From: Sphingobacterium sp.
GTDB taxonomy: Bacteria > Bacteroidota > Bacteroidia > Sphingobacteriales > Sphingobacteriaceae
DNA length: 46,468 nucleotides
Reading direction: 5' to 3'
NCBI GenBank assembly: GCA_031277685.1
Contig: JAITLV010000327.1
Span: 1 to 46,468, forward strand
This document shows, in pieces, positions 17,791 through 26,822 of the stretch (positions are counted from its first letter, which is position 1; each line of letters starts with the position of its first letter). The notes beneath the pieces were generated by a model that worked only from the letters and a program-made list of their open reading frames with translations, was not told where the DNA came from and did no database searches. Both the position numbers and the translations under genes were made by a program.

Positions 17791-17915
17791 ATGTTTATGT
17801 TTATTTAAATAAGTATGTTTATTCTGTTTATAAAATAATCTGGCCAGTATTATTAAAACCTTCCATAATTTATATATGCTAGTTAGTTGCACATCTTTCC
17901 AAGTGACGGAGTCAG

Positions 17916-17982
17916 CTTGTTAAAAAATGTTAAATACAAATTTATAACTTTTTTTAACATTTGCAATGCATGCATAATTTTA
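17916..17982 (-). promoter_or_regulatory. Promoter element of the first susCD operon, shared with the second
   Basis: On the minus strand, TTG (within 17963-17966, read TTGC) and 18 nt lead to TAAATTTG (17944 to 17937), an exact TAnnTTTG. Transcription would begin near 17930, giving a leader of about 140 nt. The 67 bp from 17916 to 17982 match 22735-22801 except at 8 positions, including sequence both upstream of -33 (GCATGCATTGC) and downstream of the start site (TTTAACATTTTTTAACA). Confidence 0.75.
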
Positions 17983-18109
17983 TCATAACATTCAGCTAAA
18001 AAAAACATAACAAACAATTAACAATCAACACATTATATAAAATAAATTTTCTCAAAAAAGAACAATATTGTAAAGAAAAAAAATAAATTCATTGAAAAAC
18101 AATAAAACA

Positions 18110-18143
18110 AAAGGGTCATACCAATTCATTGATATGACCCTTT
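18110..18143 (-). terminator. Terminator of the second susCD operon
   Basis: An 11-bp perfect stem (AAAGGGTCATA 18110-18120, TATGACCCTTT 18133-18143) has a 12-nt loop. On the minus strand it is followed by a T-rich tail (TGTTTTATTGTTTTTC). It lies 30 bp after the susD stop codon. Confidence 0.85.
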
Positions 18144-18173
18144 CTCTTCGTCTGAGAGTTTAAATATTTACTC

Positions 18174-19541
18174 TTACATTCCCCACCAAACGGCAACATC
18201 CATTGGGATGTTTTTCGCATTTGGGTTATACAATGTTGTAGTTTGTGGGAACGGATAACGCTTTGGAATAATTGGCAATGTTGCACCCACGCTTTGTGGT
18301 CTTGGTGTTAATGCTGGAATTCCAGTCCGTCTAAAATCGTTATAAGGTTCAATTCCCTGATTATATAGAGCAACCCATTTTTCGGTCAAAATATCGGTTT
18401 TAGTAGCCGTAGCATAATTTGCTACACCACTAGCCGACTCTTTTCCACTTGTTATATACTCCACATTTGCTTTGATTGCTTCATTTAATATAGCTGAAGC
18501 ATTTGCACCTTGGCGCTGTTTAACTTCTGCCTCAATAAATTTTGCTTCATAATATGTGATGATCGGAAAATTCTGATCTGCCGCAAAAAAAGGACCAACC
18601 ACTGATACATCAGGTGCAATCGCTTCTTTCGTAATATCACCACCAATAAATTGTTTTTTAGAATTAGGACGTAGAAAGTACGCTAACCGAGGATCATTTT
18701 TCGCCGACAACCTATCAACAAATATATTGCTTGCCCCCAAATAGCCTCTTCTCGCAGCTTGAAAAGCTCCCCATTGGTTTTGAGAGTTTTCATCGTGTGG
18801 TGCGATCATATTTTCATCATTAGAAGAAATCCCCTTCTTTAAATAATCAAGAACTTTAGCCTCAGTACCTGCCTGTTTACTCGACGTCCGATTCAGAAAA
18901 CGTGCTCTTAACGTATAAGCTGCCTTCATCCATTTTTCAACATCCCCTTTGAAAATCAAGTCATCTTCCGCTGGCAGGTAATAGTTTTCATCTTCGGCAA
19001 CAGATAAATCTGTAATTGCATCAGCTAGAAGTTTATCTATACTTGTGTAAACATCTTGTTGGGAATCCAATTTAGGCGTTTTGTTACCAGTTGTCCATTG
19101 AAAAGCCTCAGAATAGGGCACATCGCCCCATAGGTCAGTCGCTAAACTGATATTAAGCGCCATAATAACTTTCGCTATTCCCTCATAGTACGGGCTTTTG
19201 GTTTCGGTGATCTTCGCCTTATCGATCATTAGTTTCAAATTATACATCGTATTCGTGTATAACCCGATCCACACATTATCAAAATCTCCTTGGGTAATTC
19301 GGTAATTTTGGACATCTGAATACTGTGCATTTAGACCTACTGAGTGCTGCACTAAGATACTGCTCATACGAGACAGATCCCCTTCCACATTTTGAAAGGT
19401 ATTCACCTCAGCAGCAGTCAACATGGAAGGTAAGTTCCCATCAAGTGGGTTATTGGGACTTATATATAGATCATCGCCTGTTTTACATCCAACAATAGCT
19501 GTAAAACATAGGGCATATAGAAATTTTACTTTATTTTTCAT
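18174..19541 (-). CDS. SusD-like outer-membrane lipoprotein (SusD-like_2 type)
   Basis: This 455-residue lipoprotein has a signal ending in TAIVGC (Cys19). The helical core includes LATDLWGDVPYSEAFQ, a hallmark of the SusD-like_2 group, in which the lid protein is shorter than classical SusD. The segment YYEAKFIEAEVKQRQG is a further conserved helix. It should bind the substrate for the SusC protein encoded 18 bp upstream, at the outer membrane. No enzyme is linked, so the substrate class is unknown. The Trp-rich C-terminus (DVAVWWGM) is shared with the third SusD-like protein in this window, which ends in a similar VWWAGG stretch. Confidence 0.94.
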   Translation of the reverse strand: MKNKVKFLYALCFTAIVGCKTGDDLYISPNNPLDGNLPSMLTAAEVNTFQNVEGDLSRMSSILVQHSVGLNAQYSDVQNYRITQGDFDNVWIGLYTNTMYNLKLMIDKAKITETKSPYYEGIAKVIMALNISLATDLWGDVPYSEAFQWTTGNKTPKLDSQQDVYTSIDKLLADAITDLSVAEDENYYLPAEDDLIFKGDVEKWMKAAYTLRARFLNRTSSKQAGTEAKVLDYLKKGISSNDENMIAPHDENSQNQWGAFQAARRGYLGASNIFVDRLSAKNDPRLAYFLRPNSKKQFIGGDITKEAIAPDVSVVGPFFAADQNFPIITYYEAKFIEAEVKQRQGANASAILNEAIKANVEYITSGKESASGVANYATATKTDILTEKWVALYNQGIEPYNDFRRTGIPALTPRPQSVGATLPIIPKRYPFPQTTTLYNPNAKNIPMDVAVWWGM

Positions 19542-19559
19542 GTTCTAAATAATGTTTAA

Positions 19560-22500
19560 TTAAAAACCAACTCTAAAATTAAGGGAATAAGACTTTGTAC
19601 CAGGATTATTGAAGAAATCATAACCCGCAAAATTTTGGTCTGAACCGGTCAAACTGGTTTCTGGATCAATCCCTTTATATTTTGTAATTAAGATCGGGTT
19701 CCTAAGGTTTACGCCTACCTGAATATACTGGATCGCTTTAGAAACTTTAGTAAAACGGTAATTCAAATCAATAGAACGTAATCTTGCCCAAGTACCATCC
19801 TGAATGGACACTTCCGATGAAGAATTTCCTAAATAGTTTTTAAAGTAGTTAAATGCTGTCAACTCGGTAGTATTTTTCTGGCCTTCATTAGCACCGCCTC
19901 CATAGACACCATCAATAACATATTTACGTTCACGGTCTTCCGTAATAGCTGCCTTACCTCTATTGATCAATACTGCATTCGTAGCACCCCATAGTTTACC
20001 GCCCTTTCTGAAGTCCCATAAGAATGAGAAGGACCAGTTTTTATAGGAAAATTCATTATTGATATTCATTAACCATTTAGGTATGGTACTTCCTACGCTA
20101 CCCAAATCAGATTCATACATCGGTAAACCGCTATTTGGATCAATCAATACCTGTCCCTGCGCATTCCGCTGAAATTTTTGTGCATAGATCACTCCAAATG
20201 GCTGTCCTACGATCGCAAAAGATTGCGGAGCTGAGAAAGCGTCACCAATAGATAATTTATCGACGCCAGGCGCTAATTCCGTTACCTCGTTGGTATTTTT
20301 GGACCAATTTAAAGTAGCATTCCAGTTAAAATTGTCCGACTTCACAATGTGACCATTTAGCGTCAATTCAATACCACTATTTTTCATTTTACCGAAATTG
20401 TTATAGTAATAAGCGAATCCACTGGTTGGATCTACAGGCATTGAAATCAAAAGATTAGATGCATGTTGTTGATAATAGGTAAAATCAAAGCCGAGACGAT
20501 TATTCAAAAACTTCATTTCCAAACCTGCTTCATAACCAACGTTTCTTTCAGGTTTCAGATTTTCAGCTACCACTTCATTTGAAATGGCAAAACCTAATTG
20601 TCCTTGATATGGAAAGGAATAACCATTCGTCATACCATCAGCAATTAATGGCGATGTGAAATACGTTTTATTCGAATAAGCCTTAGGAGATATACCCACA
20701 TTTGAATAAGCCAAACGAATTTTACCAAAATTGACGATTTCAGAGTCTTTAAACAAATCTGAGAAAACATAAGAAATATCAGCCTTCGGATAGAAGAATC
20801 CTTTTGCATTACGACCAAAAGTAGTAGACCATTCATTACGACCGGTCAAGGTCAAAAATAGAATACTACGATAATCAAATGTAGCATCCAAAAAGATTGC
20901 TTTGCTATTTCTATACTCTTCTGAATTACTCGCATAGAGCATTTTTGCATTGTTTAAATTATAATAATCTGGAATACTTAGATTTTTTCCCCTCGCAAAA
21001 TTGGCAACGCTTTGAACATAATTAAAATTTCCCCCTAATAAACCAGAAACGGAAAAATCGTCCGAAATCTTCTTATTAAACTTCAATAAAAGATCGGTAT
21101 AAATATTACGGTAATTGACATTTGTCCGCTTAATTTCCCCCCATCCAGCTGAATCATCATCACCACTTGATCCTACCGCGTAAATCTGATTCCCGTTCGT
21201 TGCGTAGGTATCAAGTCCAGTTTTCCAAGAAACAGAGAAAACATCATTTAATTTAACATCTGCATAGACGTTACCTAAAAAACGATTATTTTCTTCTTTA
21301 TAGGGATTACGCTCGGTTGACCAATAGGGATTATCATAACTTTCGAAATACGTTTTTTGTATACCTAATTCATTTTGATAATCTTTCAGATTAAAATCCA
21401 CCGGGGAGCGCAAGAGCGCAAGCATGACGCCAGCAATATTGCTACCATTTTGAGCCGCTCGCGTATTTGCATTTGTAAAACTGAAATTTCCACCTACAGT
21501 AATTCGATCATTCAATTTTGATTCTGCGTTGAGTCGGGAAGTATAGCGATTATAACTTGTGTTCGGAATTATACCAGTATTATTTGTGGAACCCACCGAA
21601 AAGCGCATTGTGGTTTTTTCTCCACCGGAAGTAATCGACAAATTATTATTAAAAACGTTTCCATTCTTAAAAAACTCATCCACATTATTATAGATTGGCT
21701 TTCCCGCAGCTATTAAATTTTCACCCCAGCTATCCGCCGTCTCGTTAGTGTATACTCCATCCGTTCCCTGACCATATTTTTTTTGAAATTCAGGCAATTT
21801 ATTTACCTTTTGCATTTCGTAACTCGAGGAGAACGTAATACCAAGACCTGAGCCTAATTTACCTTTCTTTGTGGTGTAAATAACAGCACCGTTACCCGCT
21901 GCCTGACCATATAGAGCGGCGGCTGCCGGGCCTTTTAGGATTGTCACTGTTTCAATATCATCCGGATTGATATCCAACGCTCTATTGGCGACCTGAACAC
22001 CAGAAAGACTTTGGTTATAAGGATCATCACCTGCTTTTGTATTATTAAGACCGTTATCGATCGGAACACCGTCTACAACGATAAGCGGCTGGTTATCCCC
22101 TGAAAAAGAAGCCGCCCCACGTAATACTATTTTAGAAGAAGCACCGGGTGTACCCGCTGATGAAGTAATTTGAACACCAGAAGCCTTCGCTGCTAAACCT
22201 TGAATAATATTTGCTTCACCTGATTTCACCAGATCATCGCCACTTACTTTAGATGTAGAGTAACCTATACCTCTAGAGCTTTTAGAAATTCCCAATGCGG
22301 TTACAACCACCTCTTCCAATGCGTTGTCCTTGTTGTCCAGCACCATATTAAAAGATGTCTGGCCTTCTTTTACGATCAAAGTTTTATCAGCAAAACCTAC
22401 AGAGCGAAAAACAATGACTTTACCAGTCGGTACTGTCAGTGTATAATTTCCGTTAGCATCTGTGGAGGTTGCCACATTTGATCCTTGTACGGCAATAGTT

Positions 22501-22622
22501 ACGCCGACCAATGGCTTACCATCGGCACCTGTAACACGACCACTAACTTTCTTTTCTTGCGCAAAGGCAACAGAAGTCAGGATCATACCACCCACAAAAA
22601 AGCTGAGTAATGTCTGTTTCAT
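19560..22622 (-). CDS. SusC/RagA family TonB-linked outer-membrane transporter
   Basis: This 1020-residue protein has a signal peptide ending AFA, a carboxypeptidase-regulatory-like domain (SGRVTGADGKPLVGVTIAVQ), a TonB plug with PLIVVDGVPIDNGL and ALYGQAAGNGAVIYTTKKG, and a large beta-barrel ending SLNFRVGF. It has no STN domain. It is the first gene of a two-gene operon with the SusD-like protein 18 bp downstream and has its own promoter (22735-22801). The dead ECF sigma/FecR pair lies about 0.6 kb upstream in the same orientation, but the missing STN domain argues against a direct FecR-FecA style link. Confidence 0.97.
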   Translation of the reverse strand: MKQTLLSFFVGGMILTSVAFAQEKKVSGRVTGADGKPLVGVTIAVQGSNVATSTDANGNYTLTVPTGKVIVFRSVGFADKTLIVKEGQTSFNMVLDNKDNALEEVVVTALGISKSSRGIGYSTSKVSGDDLVKSGEANIIQGLAAKASGVQITSSAGTPGASSKIVLRGAASFSGDNQPLIVVDGVPIDNGLNNTKAGDDPYNQSLSGVQVANRALDINPDDIETVTILKGPAAAALYGQAAGNGAVIYTTKKGKLGSGLGITFSSSYEMQKVNKLPEFQKKYGQGTDGVYTNETADSWGENLIAAGKPIYNNVDEFFKNGNVFNNNLSITSGGEKTTMRFSVGSTNNTGIIPNTSYNRYTSRLNAESKLNDRITVGGNFSFTNANTRAAQNGSNIAGVMLALLRSPVDFNLKDYQNELGIQKTYFESYDNPYWSTERNPYKEENNRFLGNVYADVKLNDVFSVSWKTGLDTYATNGNQIYAVGSSGDDDSAGWGEIKRTNVNYRNIYTDLLLKFNKKISDDFSVSGLLGGNFNYVQSVANFARGKNLSIPDYYNLNNAKMLYASNSEEYRNSKAIFLDATFDYRSILFLTLTGRNEWSTTFGRNAKGFFYPKADISYVFSDLFKDSEIVNFGKIRLAYSNVGISPKAYSNKTYFTSPLIADGMTNGYSFPYQGQLGFAISNEVVAENLKPERNVGYEAGLEMKFLNNRLGFDFTYYQQHASNLLISMPVDPTSGFAYYYNNFGKMKNSGIELTLNGHIVKSDNFNWNATLNWSKNTNEVTELAPGVDKLSIGDAFSAPQSFAIVGQPFGVIYAQKFQRNAQGQVLIDPNSGLPMYESDLGSVGSTIPKWLMNINNEFSYKNWSFSFLWDFRKGGKLWGATNAVLINRGKAAITEDRERKYVIDGVYGGGANEGQKNTTELTAFNYFKNYLGNSSSEVSIQDGTWARLRSIDLNYRFTKVSKAIQYIQVGVNLRNPILITKYKGIDPETSLTGSDQNFAGYDFFNNPGTKSYSLNFRVGF

Positions 22623-22734
22623 ATGATTTGTGTTTATAAAAATTTGTTTATAATCTTAGTAAGCCAAATAGCACAGGCTATTTATCGCTTAAAAAAGTCA
22701 TTTAGTTAGTAATGTATTTTTAACAAAATTTTAT

Positions 22735-22801
22735 CCTGTTAAAAAATGTTAAAGGCAAATTTATAATTTTTTTTATCTTTTGCAATGCGTGCATAGTTTT
22801 A
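22735..22801 (-). promoter_or_regulatory. Promoter element of the second susCD operon, shared with the first
   Basis: The minus strand reads TTGC (22785 to 22782), 18 nt, TAAATTTG (22763 to 22756). Start-site spacing, upstream flank and downstream AT tract are nearly the same as at 17916-17982 (59 of 67 positions identical). The predicted leader is about 125 nt. Confidence 0.75.
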
Positions 22802-23039
22802 AAAATAGAACTTTGTAAAAAAAACAACTAAACAACTATAAATGAGTATATTATTTTAATTGAAAACCAAAAAAATCGTAACAAAACATTATAATAATTG
22901 GTTTATCAACATCTCATATAACTTTTTCTATTGTATGGTGTCTAATTTGGAGGATTTCCAAACTAGAATAAAATAGTAATTTTTAATCTTGCTATTTCTA
23001 TACGCCTTTCTTGTAAAGAACTTATGGACAAGTGTGCCC

Positions 23040-23153
23040 CAAGTTCGCCCTCTTCCCGGCTTGTAAAAAACATACAGGTACATTGAAAGCACCTTAGAAA
23101 GTGGACTCAAGGCGGACTCACTGTACACTCAAACTGCTTACAGGGCGAACTTG
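23040..23153. repeat. 12-bp perfect inverted repeats 90 bp apart
   Basis: CAAGTTCGCCCT (23040-23051) and AGGGCGAACTTG (23142-23153) are exact reverse complements. They enclose 90 bp of sequence that is richer in G+C than its surroundings, in a gene-free gap (22802-23237). No target duplication flanks them. They could be ends of a tiny mobile remnant or the closing stem of an RNA. Confidence 0.4.
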
Positions 23154-23237
23154 TTAATAACTTGGTCTTAATTTGCTCCCCATCAAAGGGCTCTATCAGC
23201 CAAAGCTAGACTACCCAATCCCAGAATAATCCATTTC

Positions 23238-24533
23238 TTATTTTAATTTTCTATCTTTTTCAACTAATAATCGCATTGCAACCCTATCACGTTTATCCTC
23301 AGGGCAAAAACTAATCATCCCGTTCTCTTCGTGCAACAGCACACCTGCCTGACGGATGGCGCCATATACTGCTTCCCTACCGCTCTGATAACAGATTGCA
23401 GCCGAAATCTGCTTGTCTTTTGGGATACATTCCCATCTTTTGATCGCAAAGCCTTCCCAGCGGCTCATCTCATCCACAAAAGCACGCAGGGGCATATCTT
23501 TATAAACACGAACTTTTCGGGTCCACATTTTGGCTTCGTTGAAATCTTGGTTTGCCACATAGCTCATTGTATCACGGGGAAGCTGACTTTTACCTACATA
23601 TTTAGCCCCAATATATACGAAATCACCAGGACAGACTATATACAGCGTTTTGTTCAAGCTATGAGACTAAACCTCCAGCTTTCCATCATTAAGCATGGTC
23701 TTGATCTCATTTTTATCTGAACGGATCAAAAAGTCAGCTCGATTAGCCATCACTTTGCCTTTTTCATTGCCAATAATCAACGGAGCACTGCCATGACGTT
23801 TATTGGCATCAACATACGCCTCTCCTTTCATGTACACGACTGTCGAATCCCGTTTTAGAAGAGGATAACTTAATCGCGACTGCGCATTCATACGTATTTT
23901 GGTGCCATCCTCCAGTTCAACGACACATTGCTGGCGTGGAGCGGTATAGATTTCCAGATTTTTTAGACTGGATGTAACACTGTTTTCCACTGGCTGTCTC
24001 TGGATACGCAATAATCCCTCCCTCGTACGGGTGACAGCCAGCTCACCGAGTTGTACTATTGTACCAAAAGTATCCTGATCCACCCTGATCCATGTAGAGT
24101 CGGCAACCAACAAGAGACAGGAAGACTCTATTAAAGGGATCTCTGCCTTGTCTGTGACGCCAAGACATGATCCTTCCAAATGTAGCATCATATCCTCTTT
24201 CTTACCTGGATAAAACAGGTAAAAAAATACACCTCCAATAAATAGCAGCAAAGCTGCTGCATATCCAACTTCGCTGTGCCGTTTTATTTTTCCTTTCTTT
24301 CGTATAGCTTCTCCCCGTCTTTTTATTTCCGCATAATCAGGCGTCCACTCATCCAGTTCATCTTTAGGCAATTGCCCCTCCAGTTCGCCTAGGACTTTGA
24401 TGAATATAGCGTCATATTCTTGTTCAGCATAGTACGCCCTTCTCGCTGCCAATTCTACCTCTTCTTCTCGCGTTATTATCTCCAGCAGCTGTTTCTTGAT
24501 CAGCTCTTGAACTTTTATATTATCACGTTCCAT
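23238..24533 (-). pseudogene. FecR family anti-sigma factor, interrupted by an in-frame amber stop
   Basis: ATG 24533 opens a frame that runs 288 codons to a TAG at 23667-23669 and then stays open in the same frame to 23238 (431 sense and stop codons together). The first part has a cytoplasmic helical anti-sigma region (about 1-90), one membrane helix (AALLLFIGGVFFYLFY) and the FecR domain (LEIYTAPRQQCVVELEDGT to RADFLIRSD). The part after the stop (TLYIVCPGDFVYIGAKYVG onward) is the normal C-terminal continuation of FecR proteins, so the stop truncates the gene. In intact systems FecR holds an ECF sigma factor at the membrane until an outer-membrane receptor signals. The sigma gene immediately upstream is also broken. 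Restart at TTG 23657 would give only a fragment. Confidence 0.85.
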
Positions 24534-24572
24534 TTTTTTCAGTTCTAATCTATATTGAATTTTAACTAAATA

Positions 24573-25102
24573 TCAAGATCCTTTCAGAAGCCGTCGGATC
24601 TTGGCAAGTGCCGTACTCAATAGATTGCGCACCCGCTGTGGCTTTAGGTCATGACGGGTCTCCAGTTTCTTGTTATTCAGACCGTGCACTTTAGCATCTA
24701 TCAAAACTTTCTTTTCCATCGGTGAAAGCTGTTCCGCTTTCGAAAGGACTACTTCCAGCATTTCTTGATTATAGATCAGCTTCAATCTCCTGGCTATGGG
24801 GCACGATCCGGAGCTCATCTATCGAGACCTTCCGATCCTTCTTCTCCCGCCGAAGCATTTTAAGGGCAATATTTTTTGCGACGACCATCATCCATACAAA
24901 AGGGTCTTTGCGCATCGCGATCTTCTCCCGCTGCACAAATAAGGCAATCAATGTTTCTGAAACCGCATCTTTGACAACTTCATCATCATTGTTAATGATG
25001 TTTTTGATTCGTTTTTTTTAGCTGGCTACCATGTTTAGCCATAATGAGCCACAACCCCCGTTCGGGCTCTTTAACTAAAATTTCAAAGGGATCCTCCCCC
25101 AT
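24573..25102 (-). pseudogene. FecI-like ECF sigma factor, two frameshifts
   Basis: ATG 25102 opens MGEDPFEILVKEPERGLWL. The frame fails at a run of eight A (plus strand T, 25012-25019); with seven, it would read on as LKKRIKNIINNDDEVV. Region 2 follows (DAVSETLIALFVQREK, then WMMVVAKNIALKMLRREKK). A second shift lies around 24770-24800, after which region 4 is intact (EQLSPMEKKVLIDAKVHG to VRNLLSTALAKIRRLL). Removing one base at each site restores a protein of about 175 residues, normal for an ECF sigma factor. Intact versions steer RNA polymerase to a receptor operon when released by FecR, encoded 40 bp downstream. Both lesions are single-base; the first is in a homopolymer, so sequencing error is possible there. 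Confidence 0.85.
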
Positions 25103-25360
25103 AGCTCATCATTTAAGTGTAACAAAGGCTTATATAACCATCTAAATAAAAAATAAATACCTAGTAAACAGCAGTTTAAAAAATAAATCCATTTATAAGG
25201 GGTACATATCGCTTACTTGTGGTAGCTATATATAAACAGGAATGAAATAATTGAATTTGGTAAAACTAAGATACAAACAAAAAACCGAATAAAAAATTTA
25301 AATATCTTATTTACAAATAGTTATATAAAACATACAACCTGAAAACATATTGCTAAAAAA

Positions 25361-25689
25361 ATGAAAACAACAGCTTCACATATCACCATCATCAGTATCC
25401 GCGCCTTTATGATTCTTTTTTGGGTGTATGTTGCACTCGACAAACTTTGGAACCTTGACGGTTTCTATGCAGCATTGGTGCAGCAACCGTTTCCAGACTG
25501 GTGGGCAGATCTATTATTTTGGCTGTTGCCCCTGATGGAGCTTGGTATTATGCTGTTGTTCTCGATCTATTCATTCAAGGGTTTAAAGCACCTATCGTTA
25601 AATCCTTTCTTGTTATCTGCTGCATTATTAATATAATAATCATCATCAGTAGATCCATTGGGAGTAAAAAAAACTGCGTCAGTTGCTGA
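25361..25689 (+). pseudogene. Truncated MauE/DoxX-like membrane protein
   Basis: ATG 25361 opens a 91-residue frame to 25636 with helices at about 7-27 (ISIRAFMILFWVYVALDKLW) and 52-70 (LLFWLLPLMELGIMLLFSIY), the pattern of MauE/DoxX-type proteins, including the DKL motif and the PLMELG turn. Family members have about 130-150 residues and end in a Cys-rich tail. In the plus-one frame, sequence to about 25689 (IIIISRSIGSKKNCVSC) looks like more of the last helix and a CxxC-like tail, suggesting a frameshift near 25630 followed by loss of the end where the transposase remnant begins. MauE-type proteins support disulfide or quinone redox chemistry in the membrane; this copy is unlikely to work. 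Confidence 0.6.
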
Positions 25690-25988
25690 ATTAGCGACCC
25701 GCGGGCACCAAATTGCTAATTTCTGAGCTGTAGTCCTCAAATTGGCCAGTGGTATGGTCCATTTTTTCTTAATGTTTTTATGTGCTAAATAGACCAGTCT
25801 CAATAACGCCATTTCTGAAGTGAACTCACCTTTGGTTTTAGTGACTTTACGGACCTGGCGATGGAATCCACCGATCGTATCGGTGGTGTAGATCAATTTT
25901 CGGACGGGTTTATATATCGGAAATAGGTGGTCAGAAGATCCCAGTTACGCCACCAAGACTGGAATACATGAAGCCTTGGAGCTTTGAA
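25690..25988 (-). mobile_element. IS256-family transposase remnant (C-terminal part, frameshifted)
   Basis: Read on the minus strand, the sequence gives FQSWWRNWDLLTTYF, a frameshift at about 25905-25920, then RKLIYTTDTIGGFHRQVRKV, TKTKGEFTSEMALLRLVYLA and KNIKKKWTIPLANLRTTAQK. This is the conserved C-terminal block of IS256/Mutator-type transposases, in which IYTTNAIEGFHRQ is nearly fixed; here Asn and Glu are replaced by Asp and Gly. The catalytic DDE acidic residues upstream are missing, as are both complete ends. It is therefore a dead fragment, and it abuts the truncated MauE-like gene, which it probably damaged. The frame stays open beyond 25690 only by reading antisense to that gene. 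Confidence 0.85.
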
Positions 25989-26020
25989 CAGATTAATTCG
26001 TTTAAAAACTCATAAAAGAA

Positions 26021-26104
26021 AAGCCTAATCTTGTTATAAAAAATCTGTCATAATTAACCTAGCTATAAATAAATTCTGACAAAAAACGTCAACTTAATAG
26101 GCTT
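26021..26104. repeat. Nested imperfect inverted repeat beside the IS remnant
   Basis: The outer arms AAGCCTA (26021-26027) and TAGGCTT (26098-26104) are exact, and the inner arms TGTCATAATT (26046-26055) and AATTCTGACA (26072-26081) match at 9 of 10 positions. Spacing on the two sides is similar (18 and 16 nt). This may be an end-to-end remnant of the neighbouring insertion sequence or a small palindromic element. Confidence 0.35.
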
Positions 26105-26252
26105 CAATTTTCAAATAGCAACTAATGTATAAAAAAGATTCCTTGCCAATTGCCTGACAAGGATTAACTTTTCTATAATTCTGTTTTTATTTGAAGCAAC
26201 TCGCTCTCTATTTTTAGCTAAGCCCTGAAAACTCAAAAAAATCCACTTCCCC

Positions 26253-26699
26253 CTAGATGTCATGATCTTTAGCTACTGCGACTATAAATTGTCCATTATA
26301 AACAATTTTCCAAGTTTTGTAAGTATATCTAGGGACATTTCCATAAACGTTTGATATATGCAATAACTCCTTATATGGACCAATAGATGCGTATTGATTA
26401 TTATCATACCATCCATAGGATAATCCCAAAAGTTTCGCTTCTATCTCTAAAGCCCTGTCAGGATAATTATTTCTTGATTCTACTAAACTAGAATATAGTC
26501 CGTCGTACGATGCTTTATCATTTCGCAAGACATAAGTTTTTCCTAATCGATAACCAAAATCATAATCCTCTTTAAAATTTGTATTAATATCATTATTAAC
26601 GGGGACAGGTTCGAAGTTATCGACAATTACCCGTTGTCCGAAAGACGTTAAACTAATTAACATCATACACACAACAAAAAACATTTTTTTAATTTTCAT
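26253..26699 (-). CDS. Small secreted protein of unknown function
   Basis: This 148-residue protein begins with a clear signal peptide (MKIKKMFFVVCMMLISLTSFG, cut near the following QR) and so is exported to the periplasm or beyond. The mature part has no recognised domain. It is rich in Asn, Asp and Tyr (YSSLVESRNNYPDRALEIEA, YGWYDNNQYASIGPYK), includes one predicted helix around 60-85 and otherwise looks beta-rich. It lies alone between the IS remnant and the terminator of the third susCD operon, in the same orientation. Upstream is TATTTTG, one base short of a TAnnTTTG element, ending just before the ATG. Base composition is AT-rich, like the surrounding accessory region. Confidence 0.7.
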   Translation of the reverse strand: MKIKKMFFVVCMMLISLTSFGQRVIVDNFEPVPVNNDINTNFKEDYDFGYRLGKTYVLRNDKASYDGLYSSLVESRNNYPDRALEIEAKLLGLSYGWYDNNQYASIGPYKELLHISNVYGNVPRYTYKTWKIVYNGQFIVAVAKDHDI

Positions 26700-26771
26700 A
26701 CAAAATACATTTAAATTAAACTTTATTTTAAAAACAACAATTTAAATTAACGAAAAAAAATAAAAAACAAA

Positions 26772-26805
26772 AAAAAAAGTAGTAACATACGTTACTACTT
26801 TTTTT
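26772..26805 (-). terminator. Terminator of the third susCD operon
   Basis: An 8-bp core (GTAGTAAC 26779-26786, GTTACTAC 26791-26798) with a 4-nt loop is flanked by an A-run and a T-run that extend the stem to 15 bp. The A/T tracts make it work in either direction. It lies 17 bp past the susD stop. Confidence 0.85.
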
Positions 26806-26822
26806 CATCTTAAATTGATCGC

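Noticed and set aside
23238..23657. A separate 139-residue gene starting at TTG 23657
   Set aside because: It is in the same frame as the FecR gene directly upstream and reads as the normal FecR C-terminus, so it is the distal part of a stop-interrupted gene.
25567..25896. A full-length 109-residue minus-strand gene
   Set aside because: Only the upstream part (to about 25690) is transposase-like. The remainder is antisense to the MauE-like gene, and the start is not the true transposase start.
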